Of a DNA stretch of 64,000 nt, positions 24,350-33,104 are shown one piece after another. Source of the stretch: Cohnella hashimotonis (lineage in GTDB: Bacteria > Bacillota > Bacilli > Paenibacillales > Paenibacillaceae). The stretch covers positions 5,518,001-5,582,000 of the forward strand of contig NZ_JAGRPV010000001.1 of assembly GCF_030014955.1 (NCBI RefSeq), read 5' to 3'. Position 1 is the stretch's first letter, and every line of letters starts with the position of its first letter. The translations under genes were made by a program, and so were the position numbers. A model generated the notes under the pieces. That model had not been told where the DNA came from. It did no database searches and was given only the letters and a program-made list of their open reading frames with translations.

Positions 24350-25837
24350 ATGGCAAATTCGCGTTCGGCCTCGCCTGACGTGGCAGCGCCCTTCTCGCTG
24401 CTCAAACTGCTGCCGCCGCTCCTCGCCGTTATTATCGGCATGTTTATGGTTATCCTTGACACGACCGTCGTCAACAACGCGATTCCGACGCTGGTCGACG
24501 ACTTCGGCACGACGCTGCATCATCTGCAGTGGGCCGTCACCGGCTATACGCTCGCTCTGTCGGCCGTCATCCCCCTCGCAGGCTGGTTGACCGACAAATT
24601 CGGTTCCAAGCGCGTCTTCATCGCGACGATCGTGATGTTCACGCTCGGCTCCGCGCTCTGCGCACTGGCGACGAACACGGAACAGCTCGTCGTCTTCCGC
24701 GTCATCCAGGGCATCGGCGGCGGCATGGTCGCGCCAATCGGCATGGCGCTCGTCTTCCGCATCTCGCCGCCCGAGAGGCGAGGCGCGGTCATGGGGATGC
24801 TCGGCATTCCGATCCTGCTCGCTCCGGCTCTGGGACCCGTGCTGTCCGGCTACTTTGTCGAGTACGTCTCGTGGCACTGGATCTTCCTGATCAACCTGCC
24901 GATCGGCGTCGCCGCCGTGATCGTCGCGTGGCGCTACCTGCCCGCGTTCGAACGCGGCAAGCCGCCGGCACTCGACATCCTCGGCATGATACTCGGCCCG
25001 ATCGCATTCGCCATGCTGGCGTTCGGCGTCAGCGAGGGCGGCACGGACTGGGGCTCCTCCCGTACGTTGACCGGCCTGATCGTCGGCGGCGTAGCGCTCC
25101 TGCTCTTCATCTTCGTCGAGCTGAGACATCGTCAGCCGCTGCTGGAGCTGCGCGTATTCAAGAGCTTCGCCTTCACGCAAGGCATTATCTTGTCTTGGAT
25201 CCTCTATGCAGCGCTGTTCGGCTCCATCATCCTGTTCCCGCTCATGCTTCAGCAGGCCAAGGGCTATACGCCGCTGGAGACCGGCCTCATCCTGCTCCCG
25301 CAGGCGCTTGGCTCCATGCTCGGCATGCCGATCGGCGGCCGCCTGTTCGACCGGTTCGGCGCGCGTCCGATCGTCATCACCGGCACGGTGTTCATCTCCG
25401 CGGCGCTGCTCATCATGTCGCAGATCACGCTTGATCGTCCGCTGTACGTTATTATGCTCAACCTGTTCCTGCTCGGCTGCGGCATGGGGCTGTCGATGAT
25501 GACGATGAACACTTACATCCTCAATACGGCGCCCAAAGAATTGGTGAATCGCGTCACGCCGCTGACCAACTCGGCCCAGCAGGTCATCGTTTCCTTCGCG
25601 GTTGCCGGTCTGACGGGTTACTTGTCTACCCACAGCGACAAGGTTTTGGCAGCCTACAAAGGTCCCAACCCGCTCGAAGCGGTCGTCGGCGCGTTCGGCG
25701 ACACGTTCCTGCTGACCTCGGGCTTCGCGATTGCCGGCTTCGTGCTCAGCCTGTTCATACGCCGCGTCAAGCCGGCCGCGCAGAAGAGCGGCGCAAGCGA
25801 TACGCGGGCGGAGGAGAGCATGCTCGCGGGACACTGA
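24350..25837 (+). CDS. DHA2 family multidrug efflux transporter (EmrB/QacA type)
   Basis: Proton-driven drug exporter of 495 residues with about 14 membrane helices. Motif D1-like sequence VILDTTVVNNAIPTLVDDFG in helix 1 is diagnostic of the DHA2 family. Motif A follows as AGWLTDKFGSKRVFIATIV, and motif C-like sequence as GIPILLAPALGPVLSGYFVE. A second motif-A copy reads GGRLFDRFGARPIVITG. It is regulated in all likelihood by the divergent TetR gene. A perfect terminator follows. Confidence 0.93.
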   Translation: MANSRSASPDVAAPFSLLKLLPPLLAVIIGMFMVILDTTVVNNAIPTLVDDFGTTLHHLQWAVTGYTLALSAVIPLAGWLTDKFGSKRVFIATIVMFTLGSALCALATNTEQLVVFRVIQGIGGGMVAPIGMALVFRISPPERRGAVMGMLGIPILLAPALGPVLSGYFVEYVSWHWIFLINLPIGVAAVIVAWRYLPAFERGKPPALDILGMILGPIAFAMLAFGVSEGGTDWGSSRTLTGLIVGGVALLLFIFVELRHRQPLLELRVFKSFAFTQGIILSWILYAALFGSIILFPLMLQQAKGYTPLETGLILLPQALGSMLGMPIGGRLFDRFGARPIVITGTVFISAALLIMSQITLDRPLYVIMLNLFLLGCGMGLSMMTMNTYILNTAPKELVNRVTPLTNSAQQVIVSFAVAGLTGYLSTHSDKVLAAYKGPNPLEAVVGAFGDTFLLTSGFAIAGFVLSLFIRRVKPAAQKSGASDTRAEESMLAGH

Positions 25838-25861
25838 TCCCGAGCGCCCGTTCATCAAAAG

Positions 25862-25890
25862 AAGCAGCCGATCCGCGAGATCGGCTGCTT
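25862..25890. terminator. Bidirectional Rho-independent terminator
   Basis: Perfect 12-bp stem AAGCAGCCGATC/GATCGGCTGCTT with a CGCGA loop, followed by TATTTT on the plus strand and by CTTTT on the minus strand. It serves the efflux pump gene (plus) and the DJ-1/PfpI gene (minus), which converge here. Confidence 0.93.
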
Positions 25891-25928
25891 TATTTTGCGA
25901 GCAAACGGCGTTCAATAACGCCCTCTTG

Positions 25929-26975
25929 TTAGTACGATGCCGTCCGTGTACCTGACAGCCTGGAAGCCGGCAGAAATCCGGCTCTTACGATGCCGGTCAT
26001 CCGATCGCCGGAGACGCTCACCTCGAACGCTAGATTCAACCGCATTGGCTTCGTGATTCGCTGCGACCAACGGAGGATATGGCCCTCAAGCGCAAGGTTA
26101 AGCAGCTCGCTTTTCTCATCTCCCTGCGTTGCCGTACCTTCCAGCTTTCCGTTTGCGGCCAAAATCAGCAGCTTGACGGCCATCTTGCCGACCGGGGTCG
26201 CGATCGTGATAGCCCATTCCCCTGCAAATGCGGATGCGGATGCGCCCGCAGCCGTGTCCGTCGGAGCGACGTCCCTCCGCTCGTCGTTCAAAACCTTATC
26301 GCTGTCTTTATCCGGCTGGGAGATGGCATTCGTTCTCGGCGCGTTGCCGAGCGCTCTCCAGACCGTCCCCCTTTTTTCGTACTCGAACAGCCGCTCCACC
26401 GCAAGCGCGATCTGCGGCCCGAGCTCGCGCTCGACCAGATGCAGGGCAACGTCAAGCCCCGAAGTGACGCCCCCGCCGGTCACCAGATCGCCGTCGTCCA
26501 CGACTCTCGCCGGTATGGCGATCGCTCCGGTCGCACCGAGCAGGGCCATGCCCATATGATTAGTGACGGCATGCCGTCCTTCGAGCAGTCCCCCCATAGC
26601 CAGAATCAACGAACCTCCGCATACCGCCGCTACGACGACATCCTTTTTTCCCAATGCCTCCCTCATCATGTCCGTTAACGCCGTGTTCATCGCGCGATTC
26701 AGAATAGCCGGAACCGAGTCGGGCCCGTCTCCCGTGACATCGCCGGACGCGCCGGGTACGAGTATAATGCCGGGCCGTTCGGGATCGAGCTTTCCGCTCG
26801 CCTCGATTTTTAATCCGCTAATGCCGCTCGGCACGGCTCTGGCCCCTTCGGCAGTGACCAGCTTTACGTTAAGCGTACCGGGAGCATACATTTCCGCGGC
26901 CAAAAACACCTCGTACGCCGCAATGGCATCCATCAGATCAAAACCGTCAAACAGCACCACCTGTACGTCGAGCAT
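25929..26975 (-). CDS. DJ-1/PfpI family protein with extra C-terminal domain
   Basis: Protein of 348 residues. Residues 1-200 form a DJ-1/PfpI domain like isocyanide hydratases and AraC-associated ThiJ proteins: VVLFDGFDLMDAIAAYEVF at the start, and the nucleophile elbow AVCGGSLILA with Cys119; Glu22 is a likely partner. The loop TNHMG follows. Residues about 245-348 are a separate beta-rich domain (FAGEWAITIATPVGKMAVKL...) resembling a small lipid- or ligand-binding barrel; I do not recognise it. A Pro/Asp/Ala linker joins the two. No signal peptide. The function is uncertain: hydratase, glyoxalase or chaperone activities all occur in the family. Confidence 0.8.
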   Translation of the reverse strand: MLDVQVVLFDGFDLMDAIAAYEVFLAAEMYAPGTLNVKLVTAEGARAVPSGISGLKIEASGKLDPERPGIILVPGASGDVTGDGPDSVPAILNRAMNTALTDMMREALGKKDVVVAAVCGGSLILAMGGLLEGRHAVTNHMGMALLGATGAIAIPARVVDDGDLVTGGGVTSGLDVALHLVERELGPQIALAVERLFEYEKRGTVWRALGNAPRTNAISQPDKDSDKVLNDERRDVAPTDTAAGASASAFAGEWAITIATPVGKMAVKLLILAANGKLEGTATQGDEKSELLNLALEGHILRWSQRITKPMRLNLAFEVSVSGDRMTGIVRAGFLPASRLSGTRTASY

Positions 26976-27116
26976 CGATAAATCCTCTCCTTATCGGTCG
27001 GCTTCACATTCGCCGCTCCCTTTAAGAAAAATGATACCGGCAGATTCTCTCGATCTTGGATGCTTAATCGTCACAGAACGATTAACGATTCATCACAAAG
27101 CGATTACGCTTGTCGC

Positions 27117-27890
27117 TTACGAACCGCTGTGTATCTCTGCCTTTTCGTAATACACGACACAGAACACGAGCGAGATCGCGAATAACGCCGCCAATATAAT
27201 CCCTCCGGGCACGGCGTACGCCGCGGCATCGATCTCCTGAAGTCCCTGACCCAGCTCCCGGACCGGCCAGTAAGGCATAAGCCACGGGAACAAAAAGCCT
27301 CTCGCCCCGTGCCCCATCTCCCCGATGAGGGTCACGAGCGCGGCTAACGCGCCGAGCACCGTGGAGGGAATGACGCTTTTGCCGACCATGCTCAGCGCCG
27401 CAGCCAGCGGCACGGTGCCGAAGGAGAGCATACAAGCAAGCAGGTTCATGCGAATCCCCGCGCCTAATGCCGCGGTATCGATGGGCTGCGCGAACGACGC
27501 GACGAGCGCGGTCGCGAGCGTCGAGACGCTGGAGAGCGCGGAAGTGACGAAGATCAGCAAGAGCGCGGTCGTAAGCTTGGCCAATAGGATGTTCACCCGC
27601 GGGATCGGGTAGGCGAACAGCTGGTTGATCGTTCGCTCCTGGTATTCGCGAGAGACGATATAGCCGATCATGAGCGCGAACATGAACGGCGCCAGGATCG
27701 TCATCGTCATGCCCTGCCGGTAGAACATATCCTGCAGGTCGATGCCCGCCGAGGCGCCGTCCGGGGTCACTCTCGGCAGAAATCCCGACCAGGTGACCAG
27801 ATTGGCCGGCAATGCGCCCGCAAGCACGAGCAGGTACATTTTCGTATGCTTGAGCTTCATCAGTTCGGCAGCGATGAGCCGGTTAAACAT
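27117..27890 (-). CDS. ABC-2 type exporter permease
   Basis: Integral membrane protein of 257 residues with six helices, of the ABC-2/BcrB-like type found in lantibiotic-immunity and bacitracin exporters. After MFNRLIAAELMKLKHTKMY comes a first helix, then the cytoplasmic motif VSREYQERTINQLFAYPIPR, typical of these permeases. The gene overlaps the ATPase gene by eight bases. It is last in the operon hydrolase-ATPase-permease, which lies downstream of a two-component system. Confidence 0.88.
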   Translation of the reverse strand: MFNRLIAAELMKLKHTKMYLLVLAGALPANLVTWSGFLPRVTPDGASAGIDLQDMFYRQGMTMTILAPFMFALMIGYIVSREYQERTINQLFAYPIPRVNILLAKLTTALLLIFVTSALSSVSTLATALVASFAQPIDTAALGAGIRMNLLACMLSFGTVPLAAALSMVGKSVIPSTVLGALAALVTLIGEMGHGARGFLFPWLMPYWPVRELGQGLQEIDAAAYAVPGGIILAALFAISLVFCVVYYEKAEIHSGS

Positions 27891-28803
27891 GCTCCACGCC
27901 CCCCGTCAGCTTCAGAAAATAATCCTCGAGACTGTCTCCCGACACCGACAATTCCCGAACGCCGACGCCGCCGGCCGCCAGCGCGGCGCTGACGCGCTCC
28001 GGCTCCTCGACGAATTCGTACAGGCGCAGACCGCCCGAACCGGACACGACATAATCGGTCGTCCCAAGCTTCTGCTCCAAAATAAAAGCGGCCTTCCGCT
28101 CGTCCGTCACCTTGATCTCGAGGCAATGCCGGGTCTTCCTGCGCAGCGCCTCGCTCTCGATCTCCTCCAGCAGACGCCCGCCGTGAATGATGCCGATCTT
28201 GCTGGCCAACTGCTCGACTTCGCCGAGCAAATGGCTGGATATTAAAAACGTAATGCCGCGCTTTCGGGCGAGCTCCAGAAAAAGCTGCCGCATCTCCTTG
28301 ATGCCGCCGGGATCCAGTCCGTTCGTCGGCTCGTCCAGCAGGAGGAGCTCAGGCCGGTGCAGCAAGGCGCGGGCGATGCCGAGCCGCTGCTTCATGCCGA
28401 GCGAATAGCTTCTGACCTTCTGGTGTTTGGCGCCTGTCAGGCCGACGATCGCCAGCGCCTCGTCGATGCTCTCTTTGTTGCCCATGCCCATCATGCGCCT
28501 GTGAATCTCCAGATTTTCCGCCGCGTCCAGGTTCAGGTAAAATCCCGGGTACTCGATGATGGCGCCGATGCGCGACATCGCCATGCTGCGGTTGCCCTGC
28601 AGCGCGGTCCCGAACAATTCGATATTCCCTTCCGAAGGATGGATCAGTCCCGTCAGCATCCGCAGCGTCGTCGTCTTCCCCGCTCCGTTTTGCCCCAGAA
28701 ATCCGTAGATATCGCCGGCGCGGATCGTCATGTTGACGTTGTCGACGACGGTTTTGCCGCCGTAGCGTTTGGTCAGCCCTTCCGTGCGCAGGATGCAGGT
28801 CAT
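27883..28803 (-). CDS. ABC exporter ATPase (BcrA/lantibiotic-immunity type)
   Basis: Cytoplasmic ATP-binding subunit of 306 residues. Walker A is GQNGAGKTT, the signature is SLGMKQRLGIARAL, and Walker B is LLLLDEPTNGLD. A D-loop and the H-loop region (TFLISSHLLGEVEQL) follow. The C-terminal about 80 residues form the extra domain usual in BcrA/NatA-type exporters. Its start overlaps the hydrolase stop as ATGA, and its end overlaps the permease start, so the three are translationally coupled. Confidence 0.93.
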   Translation of the reverse strand: MTCILRTEGLTKRYGGKTVVDNVNMTIRAGDIYGFLGQNGAGKTTTLRMLTGLIHPSEGNIELFGTALQGNRSMAMSRIGAIIEYPGFYLNLDAAENLEIHRRMMGMGNKESIDEALAIVGLTGAKHQKVRSYSLGMKQRLGIARALLHRPELLLLDEPTNGLDPGGIKEMRQLFLELARKRGITFLISSHLLGEVEQLASKIGIIHGGRLLEEIESEALRRKTRHCLEIKVTDERKAAFILEQKLGTTDYVVSGSGGLRLYEFVEEPERVSAALAAGGVGVRELSVSGDSLEDYFLKLTGGVEHV

Positions 28804-30311
28804 AGGTTCGCCTCCCTGTGAAGCTTCGGATATCGGTGCAGGACGGATTCCATCGAAGCGTCCGGCTCCTGTTTAAGTCGTTGGTCTAAAAAAGTCAGCG
28901 TCGCGGCCCGGACGATGGCGAGACATTGTTCCGAGGAAGTACTCCCGTTAATCCCGATGAAGCGGCGAAACCCGGTACCGATGTACAACCCGATATCCGA
29001 CATCTTCATATGCGCGCTGCCTTCGATCGAATACAGGTTGCCTGAAGCCTTCAAGGTATCGGCCAGACCCGCGATCGCCAGTCGCTGCCGTTCGTAAATC
29101 TCGGCATAGGCTTGCTGGCTGCCATAGGCCGTCGCGACGGCCTGCCTTTCATCGCCTAGCATGTCCGTCCACTTTTTCATCAGAGGCTCGCGCGCGGAGA
29201 TCGCCTGAAGGTGAAACTCGTCGTTCGCCAACATAAGAAGCGGCGCGGTCGGCTTGGATGCGTCCGGCGCGATATAGACCGCGCCGTCCAGATTGACGGC
29301 GGCCTTGATCCTGGGGTCGCGCACGGCCAGATTGTAGGCCGCCGCGCCGCCAAGCGAATGGCCGACGACGCCGATCGCCTGCAGATTCAACTTACCTTTC
29401 AACAACGCGTCCGCCCCGCCGGCATTGATCTTCGCCAGCTCATCGATGACGAAACTGTCGTCGTCCGCCATGATTTGCGTGATCGCCGCGAGCGGGTCGC
29501 CTTCGTCGAACGAAGCCGTCGCGTCCCGGTCCGTCACGACGCGGCCCGGCAGCTCGGCGGCCGACGCGACGTAAGTGTGATCGACGGCCGCGACGACATA
29601 CCCGTGACTGGCCAGATCCTCGCATTGCGCGGTATGCGCCTCCATCGTCGTGCCGCCGCCGTGCGAGAACAAGACGACGGGATAGCTCGCCTGCCGATCC
29701 GATACGGGCACGCCTTCCTGCGCATGCGTCTTGACAAGCGTCAGCTGCTTGAACAGGAATGCCGGCATATGATAGCCCGCTGCGAACGCTTCGACAAGCC
29801 TCGGCGAATCGTGAAAATAAGCGGCATGCGGCTTATGGGCGTCCCTCTTTGCCGGATAGTAGATTTTGACCGCCAACTGCCGCTTGGCGGAAGAGTCCTT
29901 CAAAAAAGGCTCGGCGCGCCCTTCGTCGGTCAGATAGACGTACTGCACGCCGATGTCAAAGTCGCCGGTCAGCGCGGGAAGCTGGAATACGGGGAGCGCG
30001 TGAGCGAACAGCGCGGTGAAGGCGACGCCCAGCAAAGACAAGCTGGCGACCGTACCTTTCAAAATTTTTACGAACCCTTTATCCGGTATCCGAAGCTTCG
30101 CGCTCGCCGCGGCATAGATCGCGTACAACGCGACGAATGCGTATGAAAACGTCATTTGGCCGCGAAATCCTTCGATGAAGCCGTGGACGGCAAGCGCGCC
30201 GGCGTTGGCGGCGGCGAGTCCAAGCTTTAACGAGATAGGCCGCTTGGGGCTTAACCAGGACAGACAGGCTAGCAAATTGACGACCAGCAGTACAATCTCG
30301 AATTCTCTCAT
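28800..30311 (-). CDS. Membrane-anchored alpha/beta hydrolase (PAF-acetylhydrolase-like)
   Basis: Protein of 503 residues. The N-terminal about 115 residues hold four membrane helices (IVLLVVNLLACLSWL first, LLGVAFTALFAHALPVF last). The rest is an alpha/beta hydrolase: oxyanion region VVLFSHGGGTTME, nucleophile elbow VVGHSLGGAAAYN, and a late His in GSAHMKMSD as candidate catalytic His. It resembles platelet-activating-factor acetylhydrolase and dienelactone-hydrolase-like proteins. Placed first in an operon with an ABC exporter, it could inactivate an ester- or lactone-containing compound, but this is inference. The ATG has AAAGGAGG upstream, nine bases away. Confidence 0.85.
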   Translation of the reverse strand: MREFEIVLLVVNLLACLSWLSPKRPISLKLGLAAANAGALAVHGFIEGFRGQMTFSYAFVALYAIYAAASAKLRIPDKGFVKILKGTVASLSLLGVAFTALFAHALPVFQLPALTGDFDIGVQYVYLTDEGRAEPFLKDSSAKRQLAVKIYYPAKRDAHKPHAAYFHDSPRLVEAFAAGYHMPAFLFKQLTLVKTHAQEGVPVSDRQASYPVVLFSHGGGTTMEAHTAQCEDLASHGYVVAAVDHTYVASAAELPGRVVTDRDATASFDEGDPLAAITQIMADDDSFVIDELAKINAGGADALLKGKLNLQAIGVVGHSLGGAAAYNLAVRDPRIKAAVNLDGAVYIAPDASKPTAPLLMLANDEFHLQAISAREPLMKKWTDMLGDERQAVATAYGSQQAYAEIYERQRLAIAGLADTLKASGNLYSIEGSAHMKMSDIGLYIGTGFRRFIGINGSTSSEQCLAIVRAATLTFLDQRLKQEPDASMESVLHRYPKLHREANL

Positions 30312-30418
30312 GAGGCTTCCTCCTTTATGAAGCCCAGTATAACGACGCGGTCTAACGCGCCTTTCTCGAATTTCTAACGAAGTTCTTACATTTTCCGCGA
30401 TTCCAGGTCGGAGGCGGC

Positions 30419-31345
30419 CTAATCTTTATGCAAGCTGAACGAAAACACCGTTTTCTCGCCCGGCCGGCTGGAGACGGAGATACGCCCGCCCTGCTTTTCG
30501 ACCAGATTCCTCGCGATGGCCAAGCCGAGGCCCGTGCCTCGCAGAGACGCATTCCGTGAATCCTCTCCCGTATAAAACCGTTCGAACACGCGGGGCAAAT
30601 CCGCCGGCGGAATGCCGCGCCCCCGATCCCATACGTCCACCGCCGCGAAGTCCTCTTCTTCCCGTACGGCAACGCCGATCTCGCCGCCATCCTTACCGTA
30701 CCTTAACGCATTGGACAGCAGGTTTTCGAGAATGCGACGAACCCCTCCTCCGTCTGCCATGACATACAAGGGCGACGCCGGAAGACGAACCGACGGTTCG
30801 ATCCCGGCTTTTTGAAAGTCCGGATAAAAACCGAGCAGCACCTCCTGGACGGTATCGGTCAAATTCATTGGCCGCAGATCGGGCGGCGCGTCGTCGGCCT
30901 CCAGTCTGGCCAGCTCGAAAAACGATTGCAGCCGTTCCAGAAGCGAGTTGCCTTTGTCTGCGGCGATGCAGAGAAATTCGGACCGTTCTTCCGCCGTCAG
31001 CGACGCATCGTTTCGCAAGGCCTCGATATAACCGAGAAGGGAGGTAAGCGGCGTCCGGAGATCGTGCGAGAGGCTCGCGATCATCCGTTTACGTTCGTCC
31101 TCGAGAACCAGCATGCGCTCCGTCGTTTGCTGAAAATAGTCGATCAGACGGTTAAGTTCCCCGCTTAGTTCTTCGACGAGTCTGCGAGGCGCAGGCAGGC
31201 GGTACCGCAGATTCAGATTGCCTGTCCGAATCTCCTCGGTCGTCCGCCGAACCCTCCCGAGCTCGCGAACCAAACGCCGCTGCCGGACAAAAAGGTACCC
31301 GCATGCCAAGAAGAGGAGCGCCGCGACAACGCCCGGCCACGTCAT
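30419..31345 (-). CDS. Sensor histidine kinase
   Basis: Membrane kinase of 308 residues. One helix at residues about 3-20 (WPGVVAALLFLACGYLFV) and no extracytoplasmic sensor domain, so it senses within the membrane or through a partner. A HAMP-like linker is followed by the H-box MIASLSHDLRTPLTSLLGY with His94 as phosphoacceptor, the N-box LENLLSNALRYG, the G1 box DVWDRGRGIP and the G2 box GTGLGLAIARNL. Start choice: the ATG at 31345 overlaps the response regulator stop as ATGA and has GAGGG six bases upstream; the longer frame starting at 31381 lies within the regulator gene. Partner of the regulator at 31342. Confidence 0.9.
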   Translation of the reverse strand: MTWPGVVAALLFLACGYLFVRQRRLVRELGRVRRTTEEIRTGNLNLRYRLPAPRRLVEELSGELNRLIDYFQQTTERMLVLEDERKRMIASLSHDLRTPLTSLLGYIEALRNDASLTAEERSEFLCIAADKGNSLLERLQSFFELARLEADDAPPDLRPMNLTDTVQEVLLGFYPDFQKAGIEPSVRLPASPLYVMADGGGVRRILENLLSNALRYGKDGGEIGVAVREEEDFAAVDVWDRGRGIPPADLPRVFERFYTGEDSRNASLRGTGLGLAIARNLVEKQGGRISVSSRPGEKTVFSFSLHKD

Positions 31346-32043
31346 GCGCGTCCCTCGCCAAGCTTGTAGCCGAAGCCCCATACGGTTTGGATATAGAGTG
31401 GATTGGACGGATCCCGCTCGATTTTCGCACGCAGCCGGTTAATATGGACCATGACCGTGTTGTCTTCGGATAGACTCTCCTCCTGCCAGACTGCCTCGAA
31501 GATTTGGGATTTGGTAAAAACGCGCGTCGGGTTCGTCATGAACAGCTTCAGGATGGCAAATTCCTTGGCGGTCAACGACTTTTTCTCGCCCGCGGCTTCC
31601 ACCTCGAACGAGCTTGCGTTGAGCGCCAAATCTCCGTGTACGATCATGCCTGCATCGCTGCCAGCCGTTTCGTCTTTAAAATCGACGTAACGGCGCAGCT
31701 GCGCCTTCGCTCTGGCGACGAGCTCCCCGATCGTAAACGGCTTCGTCATATAATCGTCGGCGCCGAGCTCCAAGCCGAGTATTTTGTCGATCTCGCTGTC
31801 CTTGGCCGACAGAATCAGGACGGGGATCGTCCCCTTCGCCCGGATGCTGCGCAGCACCTCCAGGCCGCCTGCGCGCGGCAGCATCAGGTCCAAGATGACC
31901 AGCTGATATTCATGCGCCCGGAAATGGGCGAGCGCTTCTTCGCCGTCGTAGGCGGAATCGATCTCGAAGCCTTCTTTGGCCAAATATTTGGCGACGAGCC
32001 CGTTGATCTCGGCGTCGTCTTCGACCAATAGGATTCTTTTCAT
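31342..32043 (-). CDS. OmpR/PhoB family response regulator
   Basis: Transcription factor of 233 residues. The receiver domain shows acidic Asp9/Asp10 in LLVEDDAE, phosphoacceptor Asp52 in VILDLMLPR and the conserved Lys in ILSAKDSE. The C-terminal winged helix includes LTAKEFAILKLFMTNPTRVF and DNTVMVHINRLRAKIE. It forms a two-component system with the kinase downstream and probably activates the hydrolase-exporter operon that follows on the same strand. Confidence 0.93.
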   Translation of the reverse strand: MKRILLVEDDAEINGLVAKYLAKEGFEIDSAYDGEEALAHFRAHEYQLVILDLMLPRAGGLEVLRSIRAKGTIPVLILSAKDSEIDKILGLELGADDYMTKPFTIGELVARAKAQLRRYVDFKDETAGSDAGMIVHGDLALNASSFEVEAAGEKKSLTAKEFAILKLFMTNPTRVFTKSQIFEAVWQEESLSEDNTVMVHINRLRAKIERDPSNPLYIQTVWGFGYKLGEGRA

Positions 32044-32160
32044 CGGAAGCGACTCCTTCCTTTCTTCTAGTTAGCATCTCCGATTATAGGCGTCGCCGGC
32101 GCGCGTTTCGATGGACCTGCGTCTAGAATGAAGCGCACGCGAATGCCAATCGGAAAAGCA

Positions 32161-32192
32161 AAGGAACCGTCCTCGTCCCGAGGCGGTTCCTT
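32161..32192. terminator. Rho-independent terminator
   Basis: Stem AAGGAACCG/CGGTTCCTT continued by CCTCG/CGAGG around a TCC loop, with TTTTA on the plus side and TTTGCTTTT on the minus side. It lies 33 bases past the stop of the monooxygenase-like gene (32226, minus), which it most likely terminates. Confidence 0.8.
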
Positions 32193-32225
32193 TTACGCGT
32201 CACTCTCGCGTCACCCTATAGAAGA

Positions 32226-32597
32226 TTAAACCGCCGGATAAGCGAAAACGACCTCGTGGACGCTCAGCTTCGCGCCCAGCATGATGCCGCCGCCGGGCCG
32301 CGCTTGCTCCCCGTGGCCGCCCTGATGGGCCCCCGGCTCGGCGCCCGCTTCCGGCTTCGGACGGGCGTGCGCGTGCGCCTGCTTGAACGCGTCGCTGTTC
32401 ACCCAGCCGTCGAAGGCGGCGCGGTCTTCCCAGGTCGTGCACACCTTGAGCTCGTCGTGCTCCTCGAGCGATTCGGTCAGCAGCTCCATCCGGACGAAGC
32501 CCGGCGCGTGCTGCACGCCCTTCGGATTTTTGAAGCGCTCGGCAACTTCGGCGACATGGCCCGACTTGATCTTAATCGTATTGATCGCGACGATCAT
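32226..32597 (-). CDS. Antibiotic-biosynthesis-monooxygenase-fold protein (HmoA/IsdG-like)
   Basis: Small cytoplasmic protein of 123 residues. The N-terminal MIVAINTIKIKSGHVAEVAE and the central VCTTWEDRAAFDGWVNSDAF match the ABM fold of heme-degrading monooxygenases such as HmoA. The Asn in VAINTI is where IsdG-type enzymes place a heme-contacting residue. The C-terminal segment is Gly/His/Pro-rich (HAHARPKPEAGAEPGAHQ) as in some Bacillales homologues. The ATG at 32597 has AGGAAGG nine bases upstream; the one three codons earlier abuts that site. Probable role: heme breakdown and iron recovery. Other ABM-fold functions are possible. Confidence 0.78.
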   Translation of the reverse strand: MIVAINTIKIKSGHVAEVAERFKNPKGVQHAPGFVRMELLTESLEEHDELKVCTTWEDRAAFDGWVNSDAFKQAHAHARPKPEAGAEPGAHQGGHGEQARPGGGIMLGAKLSVHEVVFAYPAV

Positions 32598-32744
32598 GGC
32601 GAACATCCTTCCTGTGTCAGTGTTTTATATATTGTAGCAAAGGCGGAATAGCGGCTCAAATCGGCGTCGAGTACGGGGTGCGGCGAGCGAGCTGTGGCGG
32701 GGAGTTGCGGTAATCGGCTGCGGGGAGTGGCTGTTGCGCCAGAG

Positions 32745-32819
32745 AGTTGGGGCGATGGGGAGTTGGGGCGATGGGGAGTTGGGGCGATGGGTAGTTGGAG
32801 CGATGGGTAGTTGGGGCGA
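32745..32819. repeat. 16-bp tandem repeat, about 4.7 copies
   Basis: Units of AGTTGGGGCGATGGGG begin at 32745, 32761, 32777, 32793 and (partial) 32809, with one or two substitutions in the later copies. It sits in a strongly G-biased noncoding stretch (32650-32910). This belongs to the 765-base gap between 32607 and 33372, in which no gene is apparent. Confidence 0.9.
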
Positions 32820-32919
32820 GCGCTGCGGCGGGATTGTTGCGTGCGGATTCAGCGGGCAATTGCGTCGGGCAGCGGCGACGGAGCGTTGCGGCGTTCTGTT
32901 GCGGGGCGCGATGAGAAAC

Positions 32920-33099
32920 AGTTGTTAAAAGGCAGCTAATTTATCGCAAAGGCTCGTATACGGACAATTAGTTGTCAGAAGGCAGCTAATTCTCTCTCCA
33001 GCGCCGCAATTCCGCGTATAGCGAAGAAATAAATGCCTTTTGACAACTATCTCCCGCTTGCCCTCGATGCCGCTCGAAATAAATGCCTTTTGACACTTA
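32920..33099. repeat. 24-bp element: two direct and two inverted copies at 50-bp spacing
   Basis: AGTTGTTAAAAGGCAGCTAATT begins at 32920 and AGTTGTCAGAAGGCAGCTAATT at 32970. The same element on the opposite strand, GAAATAAATGCCTTTTGACA, begins at 33026 and 33076. Each pair is spaced exactly 50 bases, so the block is a head-to-head pair of dimers. No reading frame explains it. It looks like a dispersed intergenic repeat family of the host. Confidence 0.85.
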
Positions 33100-33104
33100 T
33101 CGTC

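Noticed and set aside
24287..25915. 542-codon minus-strand open frame opposite the efflux pump gene
   Set aside because: Very high Asp/Arg/Gln/Glu content is typical of antisense membrane-protein frames; the plus strand is a clear DHA2 transporter.
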